From Atopsyche davidsoni (lineage: Eukaryota > Arthropoda > Insecta > Trichoptera > Hydrobiosidae): a DNA stretch of 64,000 nucleotides. Positions 35,755 through 45,489 of the stretch are shown here, in pieces (the first letter of the stretch is position 1; each line of letters begins with the position of its first letter). A program made the position numbers and the translations under genes. The notes under the pieces were generated by a model. It was not told the DNA's origin. It searched no databases and was given only the letters and a program-made list of their open reading frames with translations. The stretch is taken from assembly GCA_022113835.1 (NCBI GenBank), contig JAILWY010000011.1, positions 5,456,001 to 5,520,000 of the forward strand, given 5' to 3'.

Positions 35755-36359
35755 ATGACATACACATAACATATTTAATAATTTCTTCATACATTCTAAA
35801 AAAGGCTTTTACGTGTCTTATTATTTAAAACTAATATGATTTCTTGGGTTTATTAGTGCTTGGATTTTTTTTAACTACGTTTTAGTTAATACACGAACAT
35901 TGGTGGGTGTTTAGTAAAAATTGAATAAATATGATTACTGAAGATCCGAAATTGTTGTATTTTCATTGTAATTCAGTCGCCCTGTATGTGCCGGCCAATA
36001 AATAGACGCAAATAGAGCTTATTACGGTCAGCCGCCCTCGGACATCAAAGGGCCCTCCTACCCGATACGACCCCACCCCCGACCCCCGCCCTGCCGATAA
36101 ATAAGATTATTCAACCCCCTCGGCCGGCTCTGCGCTCTCGACCGAGCTGCGAGATACCCAACTATTGGCTTAGTGGTGAAGGCAGCCGCAGCTCTTGACT
36201 CTCTGCACCCTGTATATACGTGTATTTCAACTAATTCTGAATACTGTAAAAAAAAATAATGCTTTTTTTTTGCAATTTTATAAACTGCACGAAAGTTGTA
36301 AAAATGATCAATTTGCTGTCTGGTTTTTTTAAAGTTTCAGTTTCAGTACATTAACGAAT

Positions 36360-36764
36360 GTCTATTTTTTCGATTGAACGTCAATCAGATGCGTATTTAT
36401 TACCCATTACGGGTTTATTATATTATTACTAATATAATTAGGCACATTAAGTCTCACATAGAAGATGATTAAAGAAATTCTCAGAAAAATATCATCGTGA
36501 TTTGTGTGGTGTACTAACCCTTGTACTAACGAATCACATCCATTAATCGAGAATTTTTAACAATCATACTCTATATATTGGTTGGTCTGGGCACATTGGT
36601 TCATATGTAGAATGTGATTCGTTAGTACAAGGGTTGGTACACCGGCCATGTATCCAGGGGATGTGGATTCAAATCCCACACAAATCACGATGATATTTTT
36701 ATAAGAATTTCTTTAATCATCTTCTATGTGTGAACTTATGTGCCTAATCATATTAGTAAATCAA
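36360..36764. mobile_element. Family A element, copy A8 (largest foldback)
   Basis: About 405 bp. The tail is on the left (reverse of GATTGACGTTCAATC and the TAGAC end, 36360-36425). The left arm follows with a shortened inverted tRNA-like part, then a spacer with GGTCTGGGCACATTGGTTC. The right arm has a complete tRNA-like cloverleaf on the plus strand and ends CCTAATCATATTAGTAAA. Direct repeats TACATTAACGAAT (36347-36359) and TACATTAACTCAT (36765-36777) agree at 11 of 13 bases. The structure is two opposed copies of the unit joined head to head. Confidence 0.8.
36616..36686 (+). other. tRNA-like cloverleaf in A8
   Basis: Acceptor GATTCGT against ACAAATC, D-stem GTAC/GTAC, anticodon stem CCGGC against CCAGG (two mismatches), and T-arm GTGGA, TTCAAAT, CCCAC. 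Same layout as the A5 structure but one base shorter in the variable region. Not a functional tRNA by the same criteria. Confidence 0.55.
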
Positions 36765-36777
36765 TACATTAACTCAT

Positions 36778-38186
36778 ATCTTGATTCACTCATAGCAGAT
36801 ATATTTCCATATTTATTTCTTTCCTTGATATTAGACAGAGCAGGCAATTTCAGTGGATAACTTACATCTAAAATAATGAATTAAAATACAAATTTTTTCT
36901 ACATCTTATAATCAAGTATTTGGGGCAATGTTTTTAATATGCTCTTTGAGTTCGGTAAATACTGCAATCGTGTTAATTTTCATTAAACATATTATATTCT
37001 TCATATCATATGTATAAGGGCGTATAATATTCTTACTACGCAGTTTTTACGATCGTGCTCAATATCACGGGGGTTGGAATCGAATAGTACACAGAGGGGG
37101 TGTAATTTTGCTTTTACGACGCCACCTCCTTGTTGCTCCCTTGGACTCGCTCGATCTGAACACCATTAGCTCGTATGGGATTACTTAGTGTCCCGGCCAC
37201 TTCTTCTGCAGCATTACGACTTTTTGGATACTCATTTCGTATACTGTTCCAGGGAAGCGGAATAAAACAATATTATCTACGTTTATAGGTGAGACTTTAA
37301 ATAAATATCAACTACCCACCAACAATCACTGGCAAATGTATGTCAAAGAGACGCTACGTATATGTGCCGGAGACGTCGTAAGTGGACCCAGTTGTATGGT
37401 GAGTTTAATTTAAAACGTATATATATTTTATGCTTATATAAATATTAAGTGATTACTGTTGCACTTTAAGAGTACATCATGAAATTACTTTTACTTTAAA
37501 AATCACTTTTGAAAGTTTGAAACCTTTAGAATCTATATTACGTATATTTTCATTTGCAACCTCACATTGCAAGTCAATACAATATTCTAGTAAGAAAATA
37601 TTTATTTATAATATAATATAACAAGTACGTATCTGAATAAATTAAAATTGATTTTAACTATACTAATATCATTACTTTAACGAGGCACCACTGTGCTCCC
37701 ATTACCCTATATCTTTCTTAGCGCAGCCGTAAAGGGACAGAGGCGTGGCGTGGGGGGTTCGATGATATTATTACGTGTTATTGGAAAATATTACTCCAGG
37801 CCTGCTAAGAAGTCCACCCTGGGGGGGGGCACTTTCCCCCGGCGGCTCCCCCTTCCCCCTGGTATTGCCATTTCGGCCCATTTCTCATAATTTCTGGTGT
37901 ATTTTATTATTTTCGGATCGGCAAGATGCTTTTGTTTTGCAGTAAATTCATTTGTGGGACGGGAATTCTTACCGCCATTTGCTATAACGCATTGAATTTT
38001 CCGAGCCAAATAATAATTTTTTTCAGTAAACTTCACTACACGCATGTACACCTATTTTTTTATATCTCAGAGTTTAAACTTCGTATATTAAATTATACTC
38101 GTTTTCAAGCAAGCTCTACTATTTGTCGTAAATATGTAATTAGATCAATTTCATATATTATAGAATAGAAAATAGAATCAAAATAT
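36778..38186. other. Non-coding region, no gene seen
   Basis: GC-richer patches at 37070-37250 and 37730-37870; the latter has nine G in a row and C-runs. Frames at 37693-38168 on both strands follow this patch and have no known domain. Confidence 0.5.
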
Positions 38187-38299
38187 TATAGAATATGTTG
38201 TTGAGGGACAAGGCATTTGAATGGTGAAGATCCATTAATATAATGAAAATAATAACTTTTCATTTAAATCTTCACAGTGAGTTTATTAGAATATTATTT

Positions 38300-38343
38300 T
38301 GCATAACTAGTTTCGACCCTATACCGGGTCATCATCAGATGCA
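38300..38343 (-). ncRNA. Hammerhead-ribozyme motif, left arm of B2
   Basis: Mirror copy of the plus-strand motif at 38365-38408, with identical core, stems and loop. A plus-strand transcript would contain this arm only as the complement, so plus and minus transcripts would each carry one hammerhead. Confidence 0.7.
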
Positions 38344-38364
38344 TGACCTCAGTGACATCAGTCA

Positions 38365-38408
38365 TGCATCTGATGATGACCCGGTATAGGGTCGAAACTA
38401 GTTATGCA
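38365..38408 (+). ncRNA. Hammerhead-ribozyme motif, right arm of B2
   Basis: In order: stem I TGCAT (38365-38369); core CTGATGA (38370-38376); one extra T (38377); stem II GACCC (38378-38382) with GGGTC (38389-38393) around GGTATA; GAA (38394-38396); self-complementary ACTAGT as a dimer-type stem III (38397-38402); cleavage-site T (38403); stem I closing strand ATGCA (38404-38408), which pairs perfectly. This is the layout of short-stem-III hammerheads in Penelope-like elements and animal retrozymes. The inserted T after A9 is the one departure. Confidence 0.75.
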
Positions 38409-38482
38409 AAATAATATTCTAATAAACTCACTGTGAAGATTTAAATAAAAAGTTATTATTCTCATTATAAAGTATAGAATAT

Positions 38483-38979
38483 TTTTATTTTTGATAGCTT
38501 TATTTTTTTCATGATTTGTTTATTGAAAATATCGTAATCATTGATTACTGTATAATATAACTGACAACGCTCTCAAGCAAGATGAAACGTTTACATCAAA
38601 ATTAATGATCTCCTAGCCATTTTGGCTAGTAATATACGGTGAATTTTTTTTTTCCAAAGATTGTTATAGATAGAGCAATGCTTACAATGTGGAATGTGAC
38701 TAATTCCTGGTCTTGACGCAGATTGTTGGGCTTACATGGTGTGGCTTAGTTGGTAGCGTACATGGTTTTCGTCATTTTCGTTATTAAGTTTGTGTACGGA
38801 TAAACGTGTGTAAAAAAAAAAAAAACTCTTTGATTTTATTCGTATTGTTATAAAGAGTATTTTTCCAAATTAATTACGTATACAGCGAGTGGTGGCAAGT
38901 TAACTGATTAAGTCTGAAGCGCGAGTTAATTCGATGATTAATACAGGTAACGCTCGTTCCCACCTGGCCGGGGTCTCAG
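38483..38979. other. Non-coding spacer with a tRNA A-box word
   Basis: TGGCTTAGTTGG near 38741-38752 is a perfect polymerase III A-box, followed by TAGCG as in a tRNA D-arm. No B-box or cloverleaf follows, so it is at most a SINE or tRNA-head relic. Confidence 0.4.
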
Positions 38980-39159
38980 GTGCAGTCGGCTGGTTCCCCA
39001 CGTTGTCTCTGCCCTCGCTGGCTGGACGGCCACACCGGAAGTCGGCGCCGCTGGCTGCGAGGGCATATCGATGCAGCGCAATCTATCGGCTGTGACAGAG
39101 AGAAATGGTCTGAGGCGATGTTGCTAACCGCGTTCTCACCTTCCTGGCAGCAAAAAAAA
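38980..39159 (+). pseudogene. Possible non-LTR retrotransposon C-terminal relic
   Basis: An open, GC-rich stretch whose frame includes RWLDGH, RRRWLRGHIDAAQSIG and CDREKWSEAM. The W-L-D and DR.KW patterns resemble the extreme C-terminus of RTE/Jockey-like ORF2 proteins, apparently with an internal duplication. No upstream reverse-transcriptase sequence is present and the resemblance is by eye. It is distinct from family F. Confidence 0.3.
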
Positions 39160-39176
39160 AACAATTCAAATTACTA

Positions 39177-39506
39177 TCTACTATAATAATAGCCATTGTG
39201 TGTATGTTTGTATGTATGTTTCGTTTTTCCGTTCTGTATAGAATATCTTAAAAGATACAACGCTGATTTTTTGCACATAAGTTAAGTAAATTTTTCCGCA
39301 GCTATGTGCCGAATTTCAAGACGATAGGATAATATTTTCATTCATAAACTTTAAAATATGCTTTAGCGAATTACGAATTATATGATTCACTTCTTCGCCG
39401 CGAGATGTCGTTCACCGCGAGAATTTCAAATTTAGAACTTTTACAAAAAAAACAAAAGACGCATCGTTCATCAAATACGTCATTTTGTGACGGGCTACAT
39501 TACTAG
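39177..39506 (+). mobile_element. Non-autonomous Helitron-type element
   Basis: The 5' end TCTACTATAATAATAG (39177) follows an A. The 3' end is CTAG (39503-39506) followed by T, fitting Helitron insertion between A and T. Ten bases before CTAG there is a hairpin CGTCA, loop TTTTG, TGACG. These are the standard Helitron termini. 330 bp, no coding sequence and no terminal inverted repeats or target duplication, as expected. Confidence 0.75.
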
Positions 39507-39581
39507 TTACATTATAATATCTATTATTAAAAAGTCAAAAATGTATTTTTACTATTGTTAAAGTGCACCCTTGGTTTGAAG

Positions 39582-40408
39582 CATAGGTTCCCAAACTATT
39601 TTGTCCCGTCGACCCCTTGTCGAGTTTTCCCGTTTTTCGTCGACCCCCTGCCTCGCTAATATTGAATTTTTACAAATTCATCAACTTCAAGCATATTTTT
39701 GACATCATATATAGAACAACTCACTTTCATAGGGTAAACTGTACAGTGGGTTTAAAAATGAAAAAGTTAAAATAAACGTAATGTTAAATTATTCTTTTAT
39801 TAATTATAAACACACAAAATGCAAATATAGTAACATTCAAAAAATCATATTTTTGACACCCGATATAGAAAAAACTCTCTTTCATAGGGTTAACTGTACA
39901 GAGGATTTGAAAATAAAATAGTTAAAATACACGTAAAGTTAATAATAGCTTTTTTAAATTAAAAACACCCAAAATGCAAATATATTTAGTAATATTCTCT
40001 AAAAAAAATCAATACTTTTAATGGGAGACACGGATCTGATGCTTTGATAGAAAATTTTCAGTATTTGGCTTCAAATAAGTCTCAGTGATTTCCAATATAT
40101 TTCTTTTTTTGTATGAAGATTGACAACCGTACTGAAACCTTTTCCACGAGGTATGAAGATGGAAAAGCTATGAAAAACCTTCTTGTAGTAGTCCATAATA
40201 CAGGATAAACAGCATTATTATGTAAATACATAAGTACAATCTGAGTTAGGTGCATTATGACATTTACGGAATGCCTAAATTTTGGTGATGACTTGCTTAA
40301 ATAGGATCCACTCTCGTTGACCCAAATTTACAGTTCGTGGACCACCAATTTAATTTTTAGCTGTCATCGACCTCTGGGGGTCGATATTTACCACTTTGGG
40401 AACCAGTG
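39582..40408. mobile_element. Decayed hAT-type element with internal duplication
   Basis: Left end CATAGGTTCCCAAACTA (39582) and right end CTTTGGGAACCAGTG (to 40408) are imperfect inverted repeats of the CAGTGGTTCCCAAA hAT type. GTCGACCCC-type motifs lie just inside both ends. Two direct copies of about 155 bp occupy roughly 39686-39840 and 39841-39997 (shared TTTCATAGGGT at 39725 and 39880). The flanking 8-mers (GTTTGAAG, GTTAAAGC) agree poorly, so the insertion is old. Non-coding. Confidence 0.6.
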
Positions 40409-41690
40409 GTTAAAGCCTTTTTTTATCCCCGGAGCTGGGAAACCGTCAGGTAATCTTCCAGCTCCGGCAATGTCATCTGCTTTATATATTAAAAAAAGAA
40501 GCTGGAAGAAAATTGTATTGGTATTTATCGATTTAAATGGGAAAGAAGGTCCATATAACATATAAAAAATAATGTCTTCAAACTGTGTCTTATAATGAGA
40601 GCACTTGATATATGACGCATTCGTTGATTCATTTTTCTTTTCAATTATGCTTATTGCTTGGTCTGTAGTTTTATAATTTAAATTTTTTTTTGGTAGAATA
40701 ATGATGTTGTTTTTATTTAAAAATAATGTGTTTTTTTTCAAGTGCCAGGAGAGTACGAACGCACTGCAGTGCGGAGCAAGCCAAGTGTTAAGAAGTCGAC
40801 CGCGGATTAGTCGAAGGTGTAACAAATGAAAAATTTACATACGAACAATAAGGCGATCTGCCGTATTCACAGACGCCTCCGAGTCAATTCACAGCAACGG
40901 CTTTACATAAACCGGGGATCAATCAAACAGTCAACGATAAGGAAATAGTTAATGAATCTTCGCTTTATGTTCTAAATTATTTTTTAATTATTTTTTAATC
41001 GTCTCTTAGAAAGTGATTTCTTAAAATACTTAATAATTTCTCAAAACTAATTTTAACTGAGAGACGTTTCTTAAACAATAAAAATGTTAAGGTTTATTTT
41101 TTGTGTTTTTTGTTTATTTTTTATATAAACAATAAAATTACATGACACGGATAGAGATAAAGCCTTTTTTTAAGTTCTGTTAAAATCTTGTTACTCGATT
41201 CAATGTTTTCTAAATACATTTATAGAAATTATATTTTTTATTTAAAAAAAGTTGCAGAGTCGATTCCTTTTTGTCTTTTTTTATTTTGAATTTAGTTAGT
41301 GTTAAAATATAAATAAAAGCATTTATAATAATTTATTTACTACGATATTATTGCTTATAGCTATACGTATATTAAAAATCAATTTGGTTCAGTTCAAGGT
41401 GTTAACTGATGTTGACGCTCTACAAATCATTATTAATTGTTTCAATTGCCAATCTGTATCTAAATCACAATATCGATTTGTAAGATTGTTTAAGACTCGA
41501 TTTATTACATTTAAATGTTATAATGTGTACACAATCGCAAATCACTTAATAACAGATAAACCTAAAAAGAAATAAGTAAAAATATGACTTTCATGGGTAA
41601 TGAAAATAACAATTACCCATACTTTTATCAAAAATCTTTTGTTAGTAACCTATATTTTTAAAAACAGGGTTTATCTTTTCAGTACTTTGG
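40409..41690. other. Non-coding region, no gene seen
   Basis: AT-rich. The 145-codon minus frame at 40388-40825 overlaps the hAT end and low-complexity sequence and matches nothing. Confidence 0.55.
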
Positions 41691-41882
41691 TATAGGTATA
41701 CTGAATCTCGATTAATAATGTATCAATTTTACGTTTTACGATAAATATATTTATGCCATCGAATTTGATATACTTATATACTATTTGATGAAATTTTATT
41801 CGACGTGTATAAGCCGCGCTTAGTTCCTCGGTCTTTTAGTGTATAATGAATTTCGATTAATGATGTATCAATTTTATCAATT

Positions 41883-41985
41883 TATGATTCATCTTCATCA
41901 AGTGCCTCTCCTCAGAGGAGGTTAGCGACCATTTCACTGAACATATACTCATACTGAGCCAGTGTTCACGGTTTTTTAAGGGGAA
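41883..41985 (-). pseudogene. Retrotransposon 3'-end fragment, copy F5
   Basis: On the minus strand it reads through ACTGGCTCAGTATGAG, GAAATGGTCGCTAACCTCCT and GAGGCACTTGATGAAGA, the mirror of copy F2. The hAT-type element has inserted just beyond it. Confidence 0.55.
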
Positions 41986-42177
41986 AATAGTGTAGCACAG
42001 TGCTTCTCAAAGTGGTCCCTACGGACCCCAGGGGGTCCTTAAAAAATTAAAATCGATTTGGGGGTCCCTGAACGACGTCAGGGGGTCCGCGCAAGGCTGT
42101 GACACATTTTTATTAATATGGAAGTTAAAATAAATAACAATGAATACATTATTAGCGATTTTCACGTCCTAAGTAAA

Positions 42178-42190
42178 ATATATATATATA
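42178..42190. repeat. (TA)n microsatellite inside the hAT-type element
   Basis: Short TA run. Confidence 0.85.
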
Positions 42191-42308
42191 GACAGGTGCA
42201 TAAAATACAAGTAATAACAGGCATCGCGGTGAGTCAGGTAGGTTAATAGAGTCGATACTTGCACCAACTAGTCTATAATATGAATTTATGTAGTTTTTCA
42301 CCCAGGAG

Positions 42309-42570
42309 CCGTAGGCAAGTTTTGACTATGAAAAGGGGTCCGTGGGCAATTTTTGACTATGAAAGGAGGTCCATGGGCAAGTTTTGACTGTGAAAGGGGG
42401 TCCGTGGGCAAGTTTTGACTATGAAAGGGGGTCCGTGGGCAAGTTTTGACTATGAAATGGGGTCCGTGGGCAAGTTTTGACTATGAAAGGGGGTCCGTGG
42501 GCAAGTTTTGACTATAAAGGGGGGTCCGTGGGCAAGTTTTGACTATGAAAAGAGATCCGTGGGCCAAAAG
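42309..42570 (+). repeat. 31-bp tandem array, nine units
   Basis: CCGTGGGCA-type anchors start at 42309, 42340, 42371, 42402, 42433, 42464, 42495, 42526 and 42557, exactly 31 bases apart. Each unit continues AGTTTTGACTATGAAAGG. Divergence rises at both edges, as in arrays that grow by unequal exchange. The unit contains the GGTCC motif of the subterminal repeats, so the array probably grew from a subterminal transposase-binding region. Confidence 0.95.
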
Positions 42571-42815
42571 AGTTTGAGAGCCACTGGTGTAGCAAGTCCT
42601 CGGATCCTTCTACACCGCATATGATATTTGATGCAATTAAATTCGATGTGTAAAATCCGGGCTTAGTTCCTCGGTTCTTTGATGCATTCTGAATCTTGAT
42701 TGATGATGTATCGATTTCGCGTTTTACGATGAATATATATATTTTTTTATTTTTTTAAATGCAAGTTTATTTGATGTGTAAATGCCGGGCTTAGTTCCTA
42801 GGTTCCTCTGGTGTG

Positions 42816-45445
42816 TCGGCGGTAATTACTCGGCCGGGCAACAAGTGATGTGTGCGGCGGAGGCGCCTTGTACCGGCACTCCTCCGACAATAATATGCTA
42901 ATGCAAGTGGCCGGTGTTCTAGGCATGCGGTGTACTCTCTCGCAGACCTGACCCCGACTGCGCTTCCTTGTTATTCGAGCTCCTCCACACCTGCTTAATA
43001 CTCAGAAAATTTAATTTCTAGCTCATTTTAAAAATGCAACATCGCACCAGCTACATTTCAGATGAAAAAAAAACGAGTGTTACATACCATTTTTTAAAAC
43101 AGCTCTATCAACACACAGAGCTGTTTTTGACTATCACACTGAGCATATGTTTGTCCCGAACAAGTTTTACTAATTCTTCAAACTTTCATTGTTTCTTGTT
43201 GTATATGCTAAATTGCGAAATCTATATTTATCTACACTTGACGGTAGTAAAAAAGAATGAAACAATAAATACAGCCTAACTTACTTTGGTGCAGAATTTA
43301 CGACAGTTAAAAGTACAGCTGAATTAGTGAGACTGGCCCATATTAAATGAAAGGCACTCAAATAACAGATTCTTATTTTTTTATAACAAGTTAATCGTTT
43401 CAATGCGATTTTGTGATAAGTGCATTAAATTCACTCCTTACACCCAGGCGTGAAATAAAGCTAACACAATCTTTTTGTTTATTAATAATTAAATCAATTA
43501 TTCAACTCGACGCTATTATTATTATTTTCAGAGCGGCATTATATTCACAGCCGCTGCATTAAATATATTTAAATACCTCATCTTCCACACACAACAAAAT
43601 AAATAGTACGGTTTGAAAACTCCTTGCAGCCAAACACAATGGGAGTCCCCACGCTTTATGTTGATCTGAGATAACCATTGGGATGTCTTATTTTTTTAGA
43701 TCTAAATGATTTTATAAATTTATAGAAAGAAAATAACAAATGAATCATTTGTATTCTAATTAGAAATGCGAGGTGGTTTTCTGTTTATTCAAAGTCAGAG
43801 GAAGTGCAATAGATTTCCGTGTTGTTGGTGAGATAGTACATTTGTTTATGTTCGTAAGTACAGTTAGTGTCATTTAGAAATACTTATCAATTTAATGCAT
43901 CTAAGGCTCACTTCCTTTGAACTGGAAAATTTATTTATAAAACATCATGTTTATATACGATGCCACAGCACAAATTAGAAACGTGAGTACTTTCGTCTTA
44001 AGTATAAATAATCAGTGAACCTATATAGTGTTAAAAAAAGCTTTACTCAATCAGTGAAAAAGTTTTTGAAGCCATACATTAAAAGTAGATTTTTTTATGG
44101 TTTTATAAAATCTTCTTTGGGTGTTCTCCTCAGAGAAGATTAGTGACCATTTATTCTTAGTCAGTCTTACTTATTAATCTCTACTCTCGGTGCGTCAATC
44201 TACAGTCTAACAGCAGAATTTCTTAAAAAAAACCTATTGCGCGTATTTATCTCGTATGTCGTGTTTTAATCAAACCGGTTTCAACACCCGATCCATACTA
44301 ATAGATGCATCCGATCCCGATCAAAAGAATCCCCCTCATCGCTAATACAAAGAGATGGCGAGCAGTCAGTTGACACTCGCGAACAAAACTGATTCCATCA
44401 TTTGTTCGAGCCCATATTCAGAACAGGCCGGCGAACGAGAAGAACCCGCGGAGACAATGGCTGGACACTCTACACCGCCATTGTCGGGGCTGTAAGGAAT
44501 ACGGAGGACGACGCGACGTGGAAGTCTTCAATGGCAGAGGACAACAATGGGCAGGTCCCTTTGTCTGGGGCATCCAGCCTGACCGGAGCAGGAGTCAGGT
44601 GACCCAAGTGCCGCGTTGCGTAACTGACCGCACATTACGAACGATTCCCTTTGATTGTATTACTCAACAGGTACTATTACTCTTTTTTATTGGAAGTCTT
44701 GCATATCATGTGTTCGTAGACTTCGATACGATATACTCTGCTTTTGGCTGTTGTGGTTCCCGTTGTAACGAACGAGGCCATCGAATATTGCGAACTCCTC
44801 GACAGCATCAACGGAGACGAAACTATTTCTAAGCTACCCGTGCTACGAATGAATCCTAAACCTCACATGAATATCCTTGAAACCTTCATTTAATCTCATT
44901 AATAAAACACAATTTTCTTTTGCCTGCAAGAATCTGAAAGTTTGATTGTAGAAATTGCATGTATCAGTTTTTTAATACCGCCTTTGCTTGTGTATTTATT
45001 TTAGTGAAAATGGAAAATATATTTTACCATTATCAGATATGTCTCGTTTTGGTAAATTTATTATAATTTCTTTGCGTTTTTCTCTATCAAACTCTCCTTT
45101 TTCACGGATATTTGGCACGGTAATATATCCGAAAACTTTTGCAATTGCCCCTAATGGTCCAATGCAGACAAAATCATTCACTTCCACAGACTGGATATTC
45201 TAGTCTGCGAAAAACTGGGAAACATTTTATATTTATTTAAATACGTGGCATTACCAAAAAAAATTTTTTTTAATTGTAACAACGCGGCTAAGCATAAATA
45301 TGTATAAAAAGAAAATATTTATATTTATAATTGGCACTAAATTAGGACGTTATTTTATCAAGATTTCTAAAAAGTTACTTATCAATTTATTATTTCCAAC
45401 TTTATTTACATAAAATACTGTACTTTTGGTGTTTTTATTTTTTTA
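42816..45445. other. Non-coding region with GC islands and repeat fragments
   Basis: The island 42820-42985 holds the POU-type word ATGCTAAT. Family F fragments lie at 43288-43350 (plus) and 44120-44210 (minus). The island 44340-44640 is GC-rich with a plus-strand open frame from 44402 to 44602, with no recognisable domain and no ATG at its start. Elsewhere AT-rich. Confidence 0.45.
43288..43350 (+). pseudogene. Retrotransposon 3'-end fragment, copy F6
   Basis: Carries GTACAGCTGAATTAGTGAGA then CTGGCCCA, the same segment that reads TAELVRLA in the family consensus. Confidence 0.5.
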
Positions 45446-45449
45446 ATAC

Positions 45450-45484
45450 TTCGACGTTTCGGTCTCAGTATCCGTCTTCAAGAA
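45450..45484 (-). ncRNA. Weak hammerhead-like motif (type D)
   Basis: Minus strand: TTC, core TTGAAGA, extra C, GG...CC stem II (only two clear pairs), GAA, ACGT palindrome, C, closing GAA. The order equals that of families B and C, and the ACGT stem III is the commonest form in Penelope-like hammerheads. C3 is U, and stems I and II are short, so this is a decayed relic at best. It is single-copy in this window. Confidence 0.35.
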
Positions 45485-45489
45485 TGCCT

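Larger units (their letters stand above)
38197..38472 (+). mobile_element. Family B foldback element, copy B2
   Basis: Starts with the tail GTTGTTGAGGGACAAGGCAT, then a long near-perfect palindrome: left arm about 38240-38347, 13-base loop, right arm 38361-38468. Each arm holds a complete hammerhead motif, one per strand. A perfect 10-bp direct repeat TATAGAATAT flanks it at 38187-38196 and 38473-38482. The stem II loop (GGTATA) is the same in both arms but differs from B1 and B3, so the arms were copied from each other in this insertion. Non-coding. Confidence 0.9.
41998..42586. mobile_element. hAT-type non-autonomous element with perfect 8-bp duplication
   Basis: Left end CAGTGCTTCTCAAAGT and right end AGTTTGAGAGCCACTG match at 13 of 16 bases as inverted repeats. 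The 8-bp direct repeat GTGTAGCA flanks it exactly (41990-41997, 42587-42594), which is diagnostic for hAT transposition. Inside lie GGGGGTCC-type subterminal repeats, an AT-rich middle and a 31-bp tandem array that fills the right half. 589 bp, no transposase. Confidence 0.9.
41697..42815. repeat. Degenerate tandem array (about 125-145 bp), interrupted
   Basis: Repeated blocks share CTTAGTTCCTCGG (starts 41819, 42662 and, with one change, 42790) and TGAATCTCGATTAATAATG-like segments (41702, 41847, 42690). A family F fragment (41883-41985) and the hAT-type element (41998-42586) interrupt the array. With the hAT element and one target copy removed, the spacing between blocks falls near multiples of about 125. 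It looks like a small old satellite. Confidence 0.55.

Noticed and set aside
40388..40825. 145-codon minus-strand open frame
   Set aside because: Overlaps the right end of a hAT-type element, is A/T-rich low complexity, has no domain, and lacks any splice or promoter context.
42309..42570. CRISPR array
   Set aside because: The 31-bp units are contiguous with no variable spacers, sit inside a hAT-type element, and the window is eukaryotic.
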